A stretch of 64,000 nt of DNA from Microbulbifer variabilis (GCF_020524905.1 NZ_JAIVKI010000007.1:155359-219358), one strand, 5' to 3'. Positions 9,578 through 18,431 are shown, counted from the stretch's first letter. Notes: generated by a model not told the origin, from the letters alone. Numbers and translations are program-made.

Positions 9578-10486
9578 ATGCCATTCCTTCCAAATGCCGC
9601 CTTATTGTTGATTTCTTTAATGAGCATCATCTTTACTACTTCGGCTGTCGCTAGCTCTACTCAAGATGCCTTACAGATATTGCATGCTACGGCGAATGAT
9701 CTCAATAAGAAAATTGATAGCGACTGGATACTGAGTAGGGAACGGAATTTGACAGCTTGGCTGCGAATGAAAGCAGTTCGCCAAGCGAGTTATGACGGTG
9801 AAGACTTGTCTTTCCTCCAAAAGCACGGCCTTGAAAAAAAGAGTCCGACTTGGTATGAGGTGAATTTAAAAGAACATCCTGAGTGGATGACCGCATACCG
9901 GTTGTTAATGCCGTTATCCTCTTGGCGAGGACTGTCTGAACACCAAGCTAAACTTTATGAACTTGGCATGACGGTGGTTGAAGTCAATAGACTAACTGGC
10001 TATATCCTGGCCAATGATATTCAGGAAATAACGATCCAGGCAAAGTTGGATTTTTTACGGGAGGAGGAGTCCACTTACGTAAGTAGATTTCTTCAAGGAG
10101 GTGAAGACTTTTCTTTAATCTATGTAGAATTTGTGGATAAGCTTAATGCGCTCTCACATGCATTGGAAACCGATTGGACGATAGGCCTATTTAACCTGTT
10201 CGATCGTGATGGTCAAGATATTTTATTGACTTACAGTTTGTCGAAAGTTAACTCCCGGATAGGTCTGGGGAAGGGTAGTTTTAGCCTGGATGAGAAGGTT
10301 GACATATTCATGGGGTATTTTCTCTCTGGAGGATTTCATGCATCAACGAAAGAGTCATTGCAGAGACACAAAGAGAGAAGGCGAGCTGATAGAGCTCAAA
10401 TTAATGTAGAATTTAAACCCCCGACCGATAAGGCCGTCAATAAGTGTCGGTGCGCCCCAAAGCAATGTTCGTATACCAATCCTTGA
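9578..10486 (+). CDS. secreted protein of unknown function (302 aa)
   Basis: I do not recognise this protein. Residues 1-25 form a clear signal peptide (hydrophobic ALLLISLMSIIF, cleavage near AVASS). The mature part is mostly helical and soluble, without membrane segments. It contains acidic segments, a lysine/arginine-rich stretch (KESLQRHKERRRADRAQ), and a cysteine-containing end, NKCRCAPKQCSYTNP, whose three cysteines could bond or bind metal. The ATG at 9578 follows a purine-rich stretch (ATAAGG). Another small secreted unknown follows 70 bases downstream on the same strand, so the two may be an operon. Codon use looks like the neighbours. Confidence 0.7.
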   Translation: MPFLPNAALLLISLMSIIFTTSAVASSTQDALQILHATANDLNKKIDSDWILSRERNLTAWLRMKAVRQASYDGEDLSFLQKHGLEKKSPTWYEVNLKEHPEWMTAYRLLMPLSSWRGLSEHQAKLYELGMTVVEVNRLTGYILANDIQEITIQAKLDFLREEESTYVSRFLQGGEDFSLIYVEFVDKLNALSHALETDWTIGLFNLFDRDGQDILLTYSLSKVNSRIGLGKGSFSLDEKVDIFMGYFLSGGFHASTKESLQRHKERRRADRAQINVEFKPPTDKAVNKCRCAPKQCSYTNP

Positions 10487-10558
10487 ATATACTCATTAAT
10501 AGCGATAACGCCTTATGTCGCTTGTGTGGTCATTTCTTGATTTTGAGTGGTAGAAGCA

Positions 10559-11116
10559 ATGGCTGTAACAAAGATCTGTATTTGTCTTGTCGTACTTCTC
10601 ATTTCATTGCCTCTTGCGGCAGAAGAAAACACCCCCGCCACAGAATCCTACGGTCCTCTTACAAAAATGACCAACTTATGGCTCAGAGGTGAAATTAGCA
10701 AAAGGCAGATACGGGAGCTGGCACTAAGGGGGCGCTATGTGAATAGCTCCGATAATGATAATGCTCACGTATCGTTTTTCCTGGACGAGATGCAGATAGT
10801 CGCCCGTGGGTCATCGGTTTCCGGTCGTTCTGCTCAAATAAATATCCAGGTCAATGACTCCAAGTTTGACCTGGATTACGATCTAGTTTCCATGCACATT
10901 CTAATTAATGGTCATGGCAGCGGGCTATCGAACGAGCAAAAATTTTTGTTGATTGTTATGAGTTATCGTTTGGCAGCAGAAGGTTGGAGTAAATCTTTGG
11001 GAATAGATCAAATGGAGAAGAGCCTGATTTATCGTACTCTCAATTATCTCTCCGAGATGCCAGCGGATTATAAGATGTGGGTGATGGCTAAGGAGATCTA
11101 TCACCCTTTGCATTAA
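10559..11116 (+). CDS. secreted protein of unknown function (185 aa)
   Basis: An unrecognised exported protein. It begins MAVTKICICLVVLLISLPLA with cleavage near LAAEEN. The mature chain of about 160 residues has no membrane segment and no motif I can name; it includes SVSGRSAQINIQVNDSKFDL and a helical C-terminal part. A GTG four codons upstream (10547) is an alternative start; the signal peptide is complete from the ATG at 10559. It follows the 302-residue secreted unknown and probably shares its transcript. The pairing is the only hint to function. Confidence 0.65.
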   Translation: MAVTKICICLVVLLISLPLAAEENTPATESYGPLTKMTNLWLRGEISKRQIRELALRGRYVNSSDNDNAHVSFFLDEMQIVARGSSVSGRSAQINIQVNDSKFDLDYDLVSMHILINGHGSGLSNEQKFLLIVMSYRLAAEGWSKSLGIDQMEKSLIYRTLNYLSEMPADYKMWVMAKEIYHPLH

Positions 11117-11383
11117 TGCGAAGAGTGAAAGTCGAACGAATTATAAGCTGTAACGCTTACTAAAAAAGCTATCTGGTTTTCCATCCGTTTTGTTTGAAGA
11201 ATCAAATCCTGTAGGGATAAAAACCCAAAATTCTCTGGATTTAGTTTAAATAAAACAGGATTGATCAGTATCAACTTAAAATTGGTACAAATGTATACAA
11301 AAAACTAGCGTACTTAAACGATTTATCCTTGTATCCTGCCTCGACTGTTATTAACCTCAGCCTTTTTGCTTTAAAGGATTTGT

Positions 11384-12631
11384 ATGCAGGCCCGGATTTC
11401 ACAGCTGGATTTGCTAAGAGGAATAGCCATATTGGGGATTCCTTTTATGAATATGGTTGGCTTTTCAATGCCCATGGCTGCCTATTTGAACCCCAAAGCC
11501 TATTTGGCTGAGGGGCCATTAAATGATTATATGTTCATTTTCTTGCATTTATTTGCCGACCAAAAATTTATGGGATTATTCGCACTGCTTTTTGGTGCGG
11601 GTATTATCTTGCTTGCTGAGAAGCGCAAGTACCTAAAAAAATCCGCAGCCAAGATTCATTACAGTCGCAACTTTTGGTTGTTGGTTGTGGGAATGCTTCA
11701 TGCAATCTATATTTGGGAGGGCGATATTTTGACGGTGTACGCCCTGATCGCCATGGTGCTCTATGTATTCCGAAGACTACGTGGTGGTTGGCTCATTACT
11801 TTGGGAATAATGGTTCTAATAGGTTCTGTTTTGAGTTCCAACTATACTGGAGTGGTTCTGTCAGGGCTTAGCGGTGAGGCTAGATACATAGTTTCAGAAA
11901 TTTTCTCACCTGATGCCGCGCAAATTCAAAGGGACATTGCGGCCTATAGTGGTGGTTTCTGGGAATTGGTCAATCATCGTTTGGTAGCTGGAAATAGCGA
12001 TGCTGACTTTGCCGCGAGCTTGATGATGCTTTTATTCAGTCTTTCCCTTATTTTAAAAGTCTCCGCAATGATGTTACTGGGAATGGGGCTCTATAAAACC
12101 GGTGTTTTGAGTGGTGAGGCAACGCAAGAGACTTATAAAAGATTAGCTGTTACTGCAATTCCCATTGGTTTGATATTGACCTCAGTCGGATTGATTGGTA
12201 ACTACAGTCATGGCTGGGATATTAACTACTACTTCTTATATGGCGATGTCTTTAACTTGGTAGGTGCTACTTTCACTAGTATTGGGTATATAGGCTTAGT
12301 CTGCCTTTGGTATCAAACAGATAAGCATCAGTGGATGAAAAACAAAATCCAGCAAGTTGGGCGAATGGCATTTACTAATTACCTTGTCCAGTCAGTTATT
12401 TGTGTGTTTATTTTTTATGGCTTTGGGTTGGGTTTATACGGTGAACTAACTCGTATAGAAGTTGCTAGTGTTTGTATAGCTCTTGTTCTATTTCAGCTGG
12501 CTTATTCTGATCTTTGGTTAAAAGTATTCAGTATGGGGCCGCTGGAGTGGTTCTGGCGTACGCTGACTTACTTGAGAATTCAACCTATTTTCAAAGAGAA
12601 ACTGTTATATTCTGCGGGGACGGAAGCATAA
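11384..12631 (+). CDS. DUF418 (YeiB-type) integral membrane protein
   Basis: A 415-residue polytopic membrane protein. The start MQARISQLDLLRGIAILGIP is the family signature (hydrophobic first helix after an LDxLRG motif, as also seen in acyltransferase-3-like proteins), and the C-terminal half matches the DUF418 domain, with GRMAFTNYLVQSV and GPLEWFWRTLTY. About ten membrane helices can be counted. E. coli YeiB and relatives have no settled function; transport or modification of cell-surface material is suggested. AAAGGA precedes the ATG. A short decayed fragment of a related gene's C-terminus lies at about 17165-17226. Confidence 0.88.
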   Translation: MQARISQLDLLRGIAILGIPFMNMVGFSMPMAAYLNPKAYLAEGPLNDYMFIFLHLFADQKFMGLFALLFGAGIILLAEKRKYLKKSAAKIHYSRNFWLLVVGMLHAIYIWEGDILTVYALIAMVLYVFRRLRGGWLITLGIMVLIGSVLSSNYTGVVLSGLSGEARYIVSEIFSPDAAQIQRDIAAYSGGFWELVNHRLVAGNSDADFAASLMMLLFSLSLILKVSAMMLLGMGLYKTGVLSGEATQETYKRLAVTAIPIGLILTSVGLIGNYSHGWDINYYFLYGDVFNLVGATFTSIGYIGLVCLWYQTDKHQWMKNKIQQVGRMAFTNYLVQSVICVFIFYGFGLGLYGELTRIEVASVCIALVLFQLAYSDLWLKVFSMGPLEWFWRTLTYLRIQPIFKEKLLYSAGTEA

Positions 12632-12749
12632 GATCGTTAATTATTTTATCAGCCCTATGGCTGTGAAATATTTTAGGTTTCGTTTACCCATATTGTTTTT
12701 GTGATTTGCTGGTATTTGTCTAATACAGTAACCATTCTTTTGCGGGTGG

Positions 12750-13217
12750 TTACTGAGTCAACGCATTTCTTTTAGCCAGTCGACGAATTCTTAGCCCCAT
12801 AGCCAGATGCCAAGTAAATAGCACCGCAATAATAGCCCCGGCAATAGTGTGAGTGAGGCTTGAAAGCTGGCTGAGCTCTGGATCGCCGAAATAGTAAATG
12901 CCTGTACCTGAAAGCAGTAGGAAACTAAACAACAATAGAAGCAGTATTCCACTCACCCGATTGAGCTTGCGTCTCCAGCCGGAGCGCATATGTACGGTTG
13001 CCAAGGCTCCCACCATGCCAATAGTGATAAAAGCGATTAGGCAATGAATGGCAGCACCTGTTAGGCGCAGGTCCCCGGGAATTTGCACCGGAGGTTCCAT
13101 ATCCAGGCGTAGATCCATCATCGTTGGTATTAGGAGGATACCACTGGCCAGTAAACCAACACTTGCGGCGATGAGTGCGCTGTAGAACCAGCGTGGATAT
13201 CCGCTTAAACGGCGCAT
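12750..13217 (-). CDS. four-helix membrane protein of the flavin operon
   Basis: A 155-residue protein with four hydrophobic helices (near FYSALIAASVGLLASGILL, GAAIHCLIAFITIGMVGALA, VSGILLLLLFSFLLLSGTG and HTIAGAIIAVLFTWHLAMG). Histidines sit within or beside helices (AAIHCL, ATVHMR, LTHTIAG, TWHLAMG). That pattern is typical of small b-type cytochrome or DUF4405-like membrane proteins. It is the last gene of the four-gene flavin operon, 14 bases after apbE. A natural inference is that it links the quinone pool to the extracytoplasmic flavoprotein encoded upstream. Haem binding is inferred only from the histidines. A GTG directly before the ATG is an alternative start. Confidence 0.7.
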   Translation of the reverse strand: MRRLSGYPRWFYSALIAASVGLLASGILLIPTMMDLRLDMEPPVQIPGDLRLTGAAIHCLIAFITIGMVGALATVHMRSGWRRKLNRVSGILLLLLFSFLLLSGTGIYYFGDPELSQLSSLTHTIAGAIIAVLFTWHLAMGLRIRRLAKRNALTQ

Positions 13218-13231
13218 CACTTTCCAAACCT

Positions 13232-14080
13232 CTATTCTTCGATCAAGACTCCGCCCAGGTGGGCGATACGCTCAGCGCGCTGGCTTTTGGGGGCCAGGGC
13301 GGCAACTTTGGTCAGTGCATCGGCTCGCCAAGCGAAGCGCGAGATTACGCTAAAGGTTTGGGCATTTCCAGCTTTGGGGGTAGAGGACTCAGGTTGATCC
13401 TCGCCAGCAAGAATTAACCCTGGCGTATCGGGGTTCAGCCCCCCGCCGGCACTTGATGTGGCCAGCGAAGCATTTTGCAGAGCACCCAAGGGGCGGGTGC
13501 TGCCATCGGCGCGGCGCTGGGCAACTGGTAGGGCAAAATCTCCAAAGACCCGTAAATCCCCACCGGCATTAACCCAACCCCAGGAGGAGCCAGCACACTT
13601 TAATACTTTAATCGCACAGTCTACCGCGTAACCCTTGGCAATGCCGTCGAGGGTAATACGTACCGGGCGCACAAGGCGCGCACGGCCTGGGGCGAGTTCA
13701 ATATCGTCGGCGCAGCCGATAGGGAGAAAATCCCCACCGTGATCGGGTAGAACCCCATGTTCGATGATCATGCCACCGAGAGTGCAGTTAAACAGGTGTT
13801 CACTGGCTTCGGTCATCTGCCGAGCCAACCGCAGCAGTCGAAGAGTGTGCTTGGAAAGCTGAATCCACTGCCCGTGGTTAGCATTGAGGTGCGAGAGTTC
13901 GCTATCGGGTTGCTGGAAGCTGGCCAGTTCATGTATTTCACGAATGGCCTCAAAGGCTTGGTTCACCGCATTGGTAGCCCTTGTGTCAACGCCTGCAGTG
14001 GCGACTTCAACAAAGGTGCCGAGTAGGGGGCGCATTCGTTTGGTGTGCGCCCCCCTTGCTGCGGCTTGGGGATCAAGCAT
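13232..14080 (-). CDS. apbE: FAD:protein FMN transferase (ApbE family)
   Basis: ApbE enzymes cleave FAD and attach FMN to a threonine of a target protein. This 282-residue member has the hallmark motifs RPLLGTFVEV near the start, LDGIAKGYAVD (about 144-154), NAGGDLRVFG (171-180) and the C-terminal ADALTKVAALAPKSQ. The substrate is almost certainly the FMN-binding protein encoded immediately upstream, whose stop overlaps this start by eight bases. Unlike most ApbE proteins, no signal peptide or lipobox precedes the catalytic domain (only MLDPQAAARGAHTKRM). Either the enzyme works in the cytoplasm or the annotated start misses an exported form; no upstream start is available without entering the neighbour's coding sequence. 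Confidence 0.9.
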   Translation of the reverse strand: MLDPQAAARGAHTKRMRPLLGTFVEVATAGVDTRATNAVNQAFEAIREIHELASFQQPDSELSHLNANHGQWIQLSKHTLRLLRLARQMTEASEHLFNCTLGGMIIEHGVLPDHGGDFLPIGCADDIELAPGRARLVRPVRITLDGIAKGYAVDCAIKVLKCAGSSWGWVNAGGDLRVFGDFALPVAQRRADGSTRPLGALQNASLATSSAGGGLNPDTPGLILAGEDQPESSTPKAGNAQTFSVISRFAWRADALTKVAALAPKSQRAERIAHLGGVLIEE

Positions 14081-14615
14081 GCTTGAGGTAGAGGTCCCAC
14101 ATGGTCAACAACCTTCTTACCCCGTCAGTAATATTACGGCAGGAAAGGGTTGCACCACTGATATTGGTCACATCTTTACCGAGGCGAAGAGTGTCCTCCA
14201 GGCTTTTGCCCTCAAATTGAGAGCGCCAGCCGGCTTCGCGAACTTCACCACCATGAGTTTCCCGGTAGCTGAGGACTTCTATTCCCAGAACCTCTCCCGA
14301 AGGGGATACCGCCAGTGCATAGGTGATGAATTCATGCTTGCCAATAACGTTGTCGACAAACATCCAACCCAGATTTTCACCGTCGCGTTCCGCACGCCAT
14401 ACCTGTTGAGTTTCGCCGCGTTGACGAGTACCTGCGTTCTTTTTGATTTGGCGACGCTGGTCGCTATCAAAGTTCAGGGTGCTGTCGACGAACTGGCTCG
14501 CATCAGGGAAAAACTGGCTCTGGGCTTGGGCCACACTCAGGTAGTCTGTGGCATAAGCCGGAGCCACCAGGACGGTCATCGGTAGCAGAGCGCCGAGTAG
14601 GGCTTCGTATTTCAT
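14073..14615 (-). CDS. exported FMN-binding domain protein
   Basis: A 180-residue exported protein with a signal peptide (LLGALLPMTVLVAPAYA) and a C-terminal FMN-binding domain. The flavinylation motif DVTNISGATLS is complete; Thr156 within SGAT is the expected site of covalent FMN attachment by ApbE. The preceding AVSPSGEVLGIEVLSYRETHGG is also typical. Such domains carry electrons outside the cytoplasmic membrane (as in RnfG, NqrC and extracellular reductases). AGGTG lies eight bases before the ATG; a GTG just upstream is an alternative. It sits between an outer-membrane-like protein gene and apbE. The partner reductase or acceptor is not known. Confidence 0.88.
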   Translation of the reverse strand: MKYEALLGALLPMTVLVAPAYATDYLSVAQAQSQFFPDASQFVDSTLNFDSDQRRQIKKNAGTRQRGETQQVWRAERDGENLGWMFVDNVIGKHEFITYALAVSPSGEVLGIEVLSYRETHGGEVREAGWRSQFEGKSLEDTLRLGKDVTNISGATLSCRNITDGVRRLLTMWDLYLKHA

Positions 14616-14632
14616 CACCGTTGCACCTTTTA

Positions 14633-15523
14633 TTAGAAGTTGTAGCCGAGCTTCAGGCGCACTTCGCGCTTGGTTTTCTCAATCAGGTGCAGGTCATCAT
14701 TCTCGACGATCATCTCACCACCGCCTTCGACTTGCTGGAACCAGGAAAGAGTGGCCCACCATTTCGCAGTGGCATAGTGCAGGTTGGGGCCGGCAAACAG
14801 GCTCCAGCGCTCTTGGCCGACTTCTGTTTCAAATTCGGTCTGGTATTGCACCTCGGCACCGATAAACCAGTTAGGGGCGAAGCGGTAGCTGAGGCCGGAA
14901 CCCAGGGTGATTTCCAGCTCCATTTCCGGGTCGGTGGGCCACTCGAAATCTTCGGGGAGGTTGTCGATCTTGCCACGCTTGGCGTAGGTGCCTTCCAGAG
15001 ACAGGTTACCTACCCACACCATCTGGCCTTCAAGAAGGTATTTTTGAGCTAGCAGTGCGGATTCCAGGGAGATGGTGTCTTTGTCGCGACCAGAGTGAGG
15101 GTCGAGTGACATGTAGTCAAATTCCCAATATCCGGACAGGCCAAAATCATCCATTGCCGGGCTTAGGAAATTGTATTTTGCATTGACTTCAAAGCCGGCC
15201 AAGCTCAAGTTCTTGTCGTAATCACCGGGGATATAACCATCAACCAAGAGGCCATCGGTCTTAACTGCCAGTGCTTTTATGCCACCACCGATGGTGAATT
15301 TGTTGCTTACACCATACTCCAGCTCAGTGAAGGCATCCCAGGCTCTGTAATCGCCAGTTCCCTTGTCATTGCGTTCGGTGACGATTTGATAAGCTTCCCA
15401 GCTACCTTCTGGCAAAGTTTCAGCACCCTTGACATTACCGAAGAGGTTTTCTTCAGCCAGAGAAGGCATGGATAGGGTGGCTAGGATGGCGCCAAAAGCG
15501 GAAAAACGATTCAACTGATTCAT
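14633..15523 (-). CDS. outer-membrane-type beta-barrel protein, DUF6662-like
   Basis: A 296-residue exported protein, first of the flavin operon. After a signal peptide (cleavage near PSLAEE) comes ENLFGNVKGAETLPEGSWEAYQ, which I associate with the DUF6662 family. The body alternates aromatic and polar residues and ends LKLGYNF, a terminal aromatic as in outer-membrane barrels. GGGGA five bases before the ATG at 15523 fixes the start; the frame extends four codons further. Family function is unknown. Its constant association with FMN-binding and ApbE genes, if confirmed, would suggest an outer-membrane port for an extracytoplasmic electron-transfer or metal-acquisition system. The family name is recalled, not searched. 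Confidence 0.75.
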   Translation of the reverse strand: MNQLNRFSAFGAILATLSMPSLAEENLFGNVKGAETLPEGSWEAYQIVTERNDKGTGDYRAWDAFTELEYGVSNKFTIGGGIKALAVKTDGLLVDGYIPGDYDKNLSLAGFEVNAKYNFLSPAMDDFGLSGYWEFDYMSLDPHSGRDKDTISLESALLAQKYLLEGQMVWVGNLSLEGTYAKRGKIDNLPEDFEWPTDPEMELEITLGSGLSYRFAPNWFIGAEVQYQTEFETEVGQERWSLFAGPNLHYATAKWWATLSWFQQVEGGGEMIVENDDLHLIEKTKREVRLKLGYNF

Positions 15524-15589
15524 GGTGATCCCCAAATGAAATCATGCGTTATGATTTTGTGCCGCGGATTCTAGCGATCCGCTAAAGTT

Positions 15590-15608
15590 AATGCAAACAG
15601 TTCGCATT
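15590..15608. promoter_or_regulatory. Fur-box-like palindrome upstream of the flavin operon
   Basis: AATGCAAACAGTTCGCATT is an interrupted palindrome of the form AATGC-n-AAC-n-GTT-n-GCATT. Nineteen bases with this layout and AATGC/GCATT ends are common in gammaproteobacterial Fur boxes. It lies 67 bases before the start of the first flavin-operon gene. Binding by Fur is inferred. Confidence 0.5.
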
Positions 15609-15695
15609 TAAAATCGGCACATTTGGGAGTATTGAGTTCTAAATAAAACTATATATTGGCCTGAAGTGACCTTGGTTTTATCTTCTGTAGGCTTA

Positions 15696-16859
15696 TCAGC
15701 CCTTTATATCCCAGATTACGGGTGGGACTTTATTGGTTCGCTCAACCCTTCGTAATTGCTCTTCTCGCTGAGCAGTAAAAAATTCTGGGTGCATATGAGC
15801 TACCGAGGCGAGGTTGTGAATCCCATCGAGCACCCTTTTGCGTACTTTTTCAGGATTGGCACTGCCGGTGAACGTTAATCTAATTATGTTGACCTCTTTG
15901 ATAGGCGCTCCCGCTTCGCAAGAGAGAATCAACTGAGCTTCCTCAACCCCCTGTTCCTGTTCGGCTAGCTCGATCACCATCCCGGTATCGATAAGTGCAC
16001 TGTGCAGGCTAATTGAATCACCAACGCGTCCCTTGATGAGTAGCGCATTCGCGCGACCACAGCGACAAGTAGTTTCTTTGATTCGGTCTCCCAACCGATA
16101 GCGAACAACTGGCACCGTCCAGCCCTCGCCAATTCGTGTTAGCAGACCACCATCATTATCTGGCTCTATCAGTTGATCCGCTAATAAATGAAGCGTGTCC
16201 CGGTCGCATTTAGGCGAATTAACTGCAATCATCCAGGTTTCAACCGATCCGTATACACCCCAGAATCCGGCACTGGGGAAGGCCCGGCATACGGTTTCAT
16301 ATTTGGTTTCTGTCCAGCGTTCGCCCGTCCAGACGATGCTTTCAATATCCAAGCTTCCATCAGTATCCAACAGGCCTTGGGCAAATTCCGCTAATACCGT
16401 TGGATTGCCTGCGAGTGTATTTACCCCAATTTGTTGAAAAGTTTCCAGCCAATTATCGACTTCGTTTGATCGGTATGGACCGGAAGGAACAGTGATTGCC
16501 TTACTTTTTTCTGCAAGGGTTTGAATCAGGTAGTGGGCTCCCCAGAGCCGGCCGGGGTTGAAGAGGTTGAGTACCACGCTACCTGGGCCGATTGGATGCC
16601 ATTCCCGCATCAGTCTCTCTGATGCCTGGTGAAATGGAGTATACGTCAACTTAGGTTTTCCAGTAGTTCCTCCACTGGACATTATGATGGCGCCATTTTT
16701 TTGCGCCGAGCTGCGGGTAATTTGTAATATTTCTTTTGGGCTACTAATTGAAAGGTCCTCAATTCGGGTGGCAGAGTCGGGCACGGCAAGCCCTCCGAGC
16801 TTTGATAATTTCCTCGCGTGAGATAGCATTTGGCTCCAGTCTAAATATCCGATTCCCAT
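15696..16859 (-). CDS. AMP-binding (ANL superfamily) enzyme, EhpF/phenylacetate-CoA-ligase-like, copy 1
   Basis: A 387-residue adenylate-forming enzyme. The ATP-binding loop SSGGTTGKPK is at residues 61-70, the A5-type motif YGSVET at 193-198, and RYRLGD (243-248) is followed by CRCGR as in phenylacetate-CoA ligases. At under 400 residues it is shorter than PaaK (about 430) and resembles EhpF, the adenylating reductase partner in phenazine (griseoluteate) tailoring. The expected reaction is ATP-dependent activation of an aromatic or phenazine carboxylic acid. A close paralogue lies 400 bases upstream on the same strand. The start context is weak. The superfamily is certain; the substrate is inferred. 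Confidence 0.85.
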   Translation of the reverse strand: MGIGYLDWSQMLSHARKLSKLGGLAVPDSATRIEDLSISSPKEILQITRSSAQKNGAIIMSSGGTTGKPKLTYTPFHQASERLMREWHPIGPGSVVLNLFNPGRLWGAHYLIQTLAEKSKAITVPSGPYRSNEVDNWLETFQQIGVNTLAGNPTVLAEFAQGLLDTDGSLDIESIVWTGERWTETKYETVCRAFPSAGFWGVYGSVETWMIAVNSPKCDRDTLHLLADQLIEPDNDGGLLTRIGEGWTVPVVRYRLGDRIKETTCRCGRANALLIKGRVGDSISLHSALIDTGMVIELAEQEQGVEEAQLILSCEAGAPIKEVNIIRLTFTGSANPEKVRKRVLDGIHNLASVAHMHPEFFTAQREEQLRRVERTNKVPPVIWDIKG

Positions 16860-17164
16860 TGAGGTATGTATGTTCCTTTTATAGCCGTAAGAAACCTAGG
16901 TAACACAATAAAATTGTACTCAACACCCTTAAGCACTTTGTTCCAATTGTAGTACTTTTGGAATTCCCCTAGCTGATAATTTTTGGGTAACTCTCGGTTG
17001 CTGAACAAAATAAATGGCAGGGAAAATAATCTTATTAATGCCTTGGCGTCATATTTTTAATCTGTTGTTATTTTGCTCTCCATTTTTTCGAAAGTTTCTG
17101 TCTTAAGATTTTTGGCAAGGATTTTTATAAATTGCTGATGTCGGTATTTTTTTCATTTCCCCCA

Positions 17165-17226
17165 TTGGAATACTTAGCCTGTGGTTAAAAGTATTCTGTA
17201 TTGGGTTTTTAGAGTGGTTCTCGCCT
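17165..17226 (+). pseudogene. decayed C-terminal fragment of a DUF418 gene in the gap between the two AMP-binding genes
   Basis: The gap 16860-17261 has no gene. Part of it, read on the plus strand, encodes SLWLKVFCIGFLEWF, which matches the end of the intact DUF418 protein (DLWLKVFSMGPLEWFW) at both the protein and DNA level (TGGTTAAAAGTATTC is identical; GAGTGGTTCT also). Upstream of it the frame still looks membrane-like but decayed. It is a leftover of a duplicated or rearranged DUF418 gene. Confidence 0.6.
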
Positions 17227-17261
17227 GTGCATTTGGTGGTCTGGCATCAGCTCAATGGATG

Positions 17262-18431
17262 TTATTGTTCAGATTTTTCCCAGATAACAGCGGGAACCTT
17301 ATTGGTTCTTTTAACTCGCCGAAGCATCTGAACTCGCCTGGATAGAAAAGAGTCAGGGTACTGATGAACGACGGAGGCCAAATTGTGAACACCCTCCAAT
17401 ATCCGTGCACGTACTTTTTCGGGTTCCGCACTGCCAGTGAAAGTGAGAATAAATACACTGGCAGCCTTGATAGAAGTCTCTTTTTTGCTACGTGTGAGTA
17501 GTAGTTGGACTTCCTCAACACCTGGGACCTGTTCAGCGAGTTTGATCACTTGACTGGTGCTGACCAATGCGCTCAGTAAACTGACCGAATCATCTGCTCG
17601 CCCTTCAATAATAAGCGCATCGGAGCGTCCGCAGCGGCAGTTGCTCTCTTTGATTTTGTCACCCAAGCGGTAACGAATCAGTGGTACCGTCCAGCCATCG
17701 CCAATGCGGGTCAACAGGGCACCGTGATCATCGGGTTCGATCAATTGGTCCTCGAGCAGATGATAGGTATCCCGATCACACTCTGGTCCATTGACAGCAA
17801 TACTGTTGGTTTCCACTGACCCATAATCACACCAGAACCCGGCCTTGGGGAAAGCATTTCGTACTGTTTTAAACTTGCTCTCGGTCCAGGGTTCTGCCAT
17901 CCAAATAATAGTATTGATATCTAATTTGCTTTTGGTATCCAGTAACCCCTGGGCAAAGTCAGCTAATCCTGTTGGCGCTCCTGCGAGGGTATTGATACCA
18001 ATTTCTTGAAATGTCTCAATCCATAAATGCACTTCTTCCGGGGTAAAAGGGCCTGCGGGTACTGTGATGGCTTTACTCTTTTCACAGAGGGTTTGAATAA
18101 AGTAATGGGCACCCCACAGGCGGCCCGGATTAAAAAGATTGAGAAGTACACTACCAGGCCCCAGTGGTTTCCAATGTTGGAGTAGCCTTTCCATTGCCTG
18201 GTGGAAGGGCGTATAAGCCAGCTTAGGCTTTCCCGTGGTGCCACCGCTGGAATTTAAGATGGCGCCGTTTGTTTTTGCTATGGCCTTGGTGATATGCAAG
18301 ATCTCCTCGGGTCCACTGATTGGGAGGTCTTCAATCCTGCTGGCGTTGGCGGGCACGCTTAGGCCGCCGTGATCAGATAGTGATTTGGCTTGGCAGAGCA
18401 ACTGATCCCAGTTTAGGTGTCCAATAGCCAT
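17262..18431 (-). CDS. AMP-binding (ANL superfamily) enzyme, EhpF/phenylacetate-CoA-ligase-like, copy 2
   Basis: A 389-residue paralogue of the enzyme at 15696-16859, alike through its whole length: SSGGTTGKPK at 61-70, LFNPGRLWGAHY, YGSVETNS, RYRLGD and CRCGR are shared. The two differ in the substrate-facing segment (GERWTETKYETV against AEPWTESKFKTV) and around the A5 motif (VYGSVETWMI against DYGSVETNSI), so they may act on different acids. The expected role is adenylation of an aromatic or phenazine carboxylate. It is divergent from the TolC/multicopper oxidase operon. No strong ribosome site precedes the ATG. Confidence 0.85.
   Translation of the reverse strand: MAIGHLNWDQLLCQAKSLSDHGGLSVPANASRIEDLPISGPEEILHITKAIAKTNGAILNSSGGTTGKPKLAYTPFHQAMERLLQHWKPLGPGSVLLNLFNPGRLWGAHYFIQTLCEKSKAITVPAGPFTPEEVHLWIETFQEIGINTLAGAPTGLADFAQGLLDTKSKLDINTIIWMAEPWTESKFKTVRNAFPKAGFWCDYGSVETNSIAVNGPECDRDTYHLLEDQLIEPDDHGALLTRIGDGWTVPLIRYRLGDKIKESNCRCGRSDALIIEGRADDSVSLLSALVSTSQVIKLAEQVPGVEEVQLLLTRSKKETSIKAASVFILTFTGSAEPEKVRARILEGVHNLASVVHQYPDSFLSRRVQMLRRVKRTNKVPAVIWEKSEQ

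Noticed and set aside
12650..12663. CAGCC-CTAT-GGCTG hairpin after the DUF418 gene
   Set aside because: Five-base stem with only scattered T after it; too weak to call a terminator.
13884..14585. Plus-strand open frame of 233 codons opposite apbE and the FMN-binding gene
   Set aside because: Antisense shadow of two well-supported genes.
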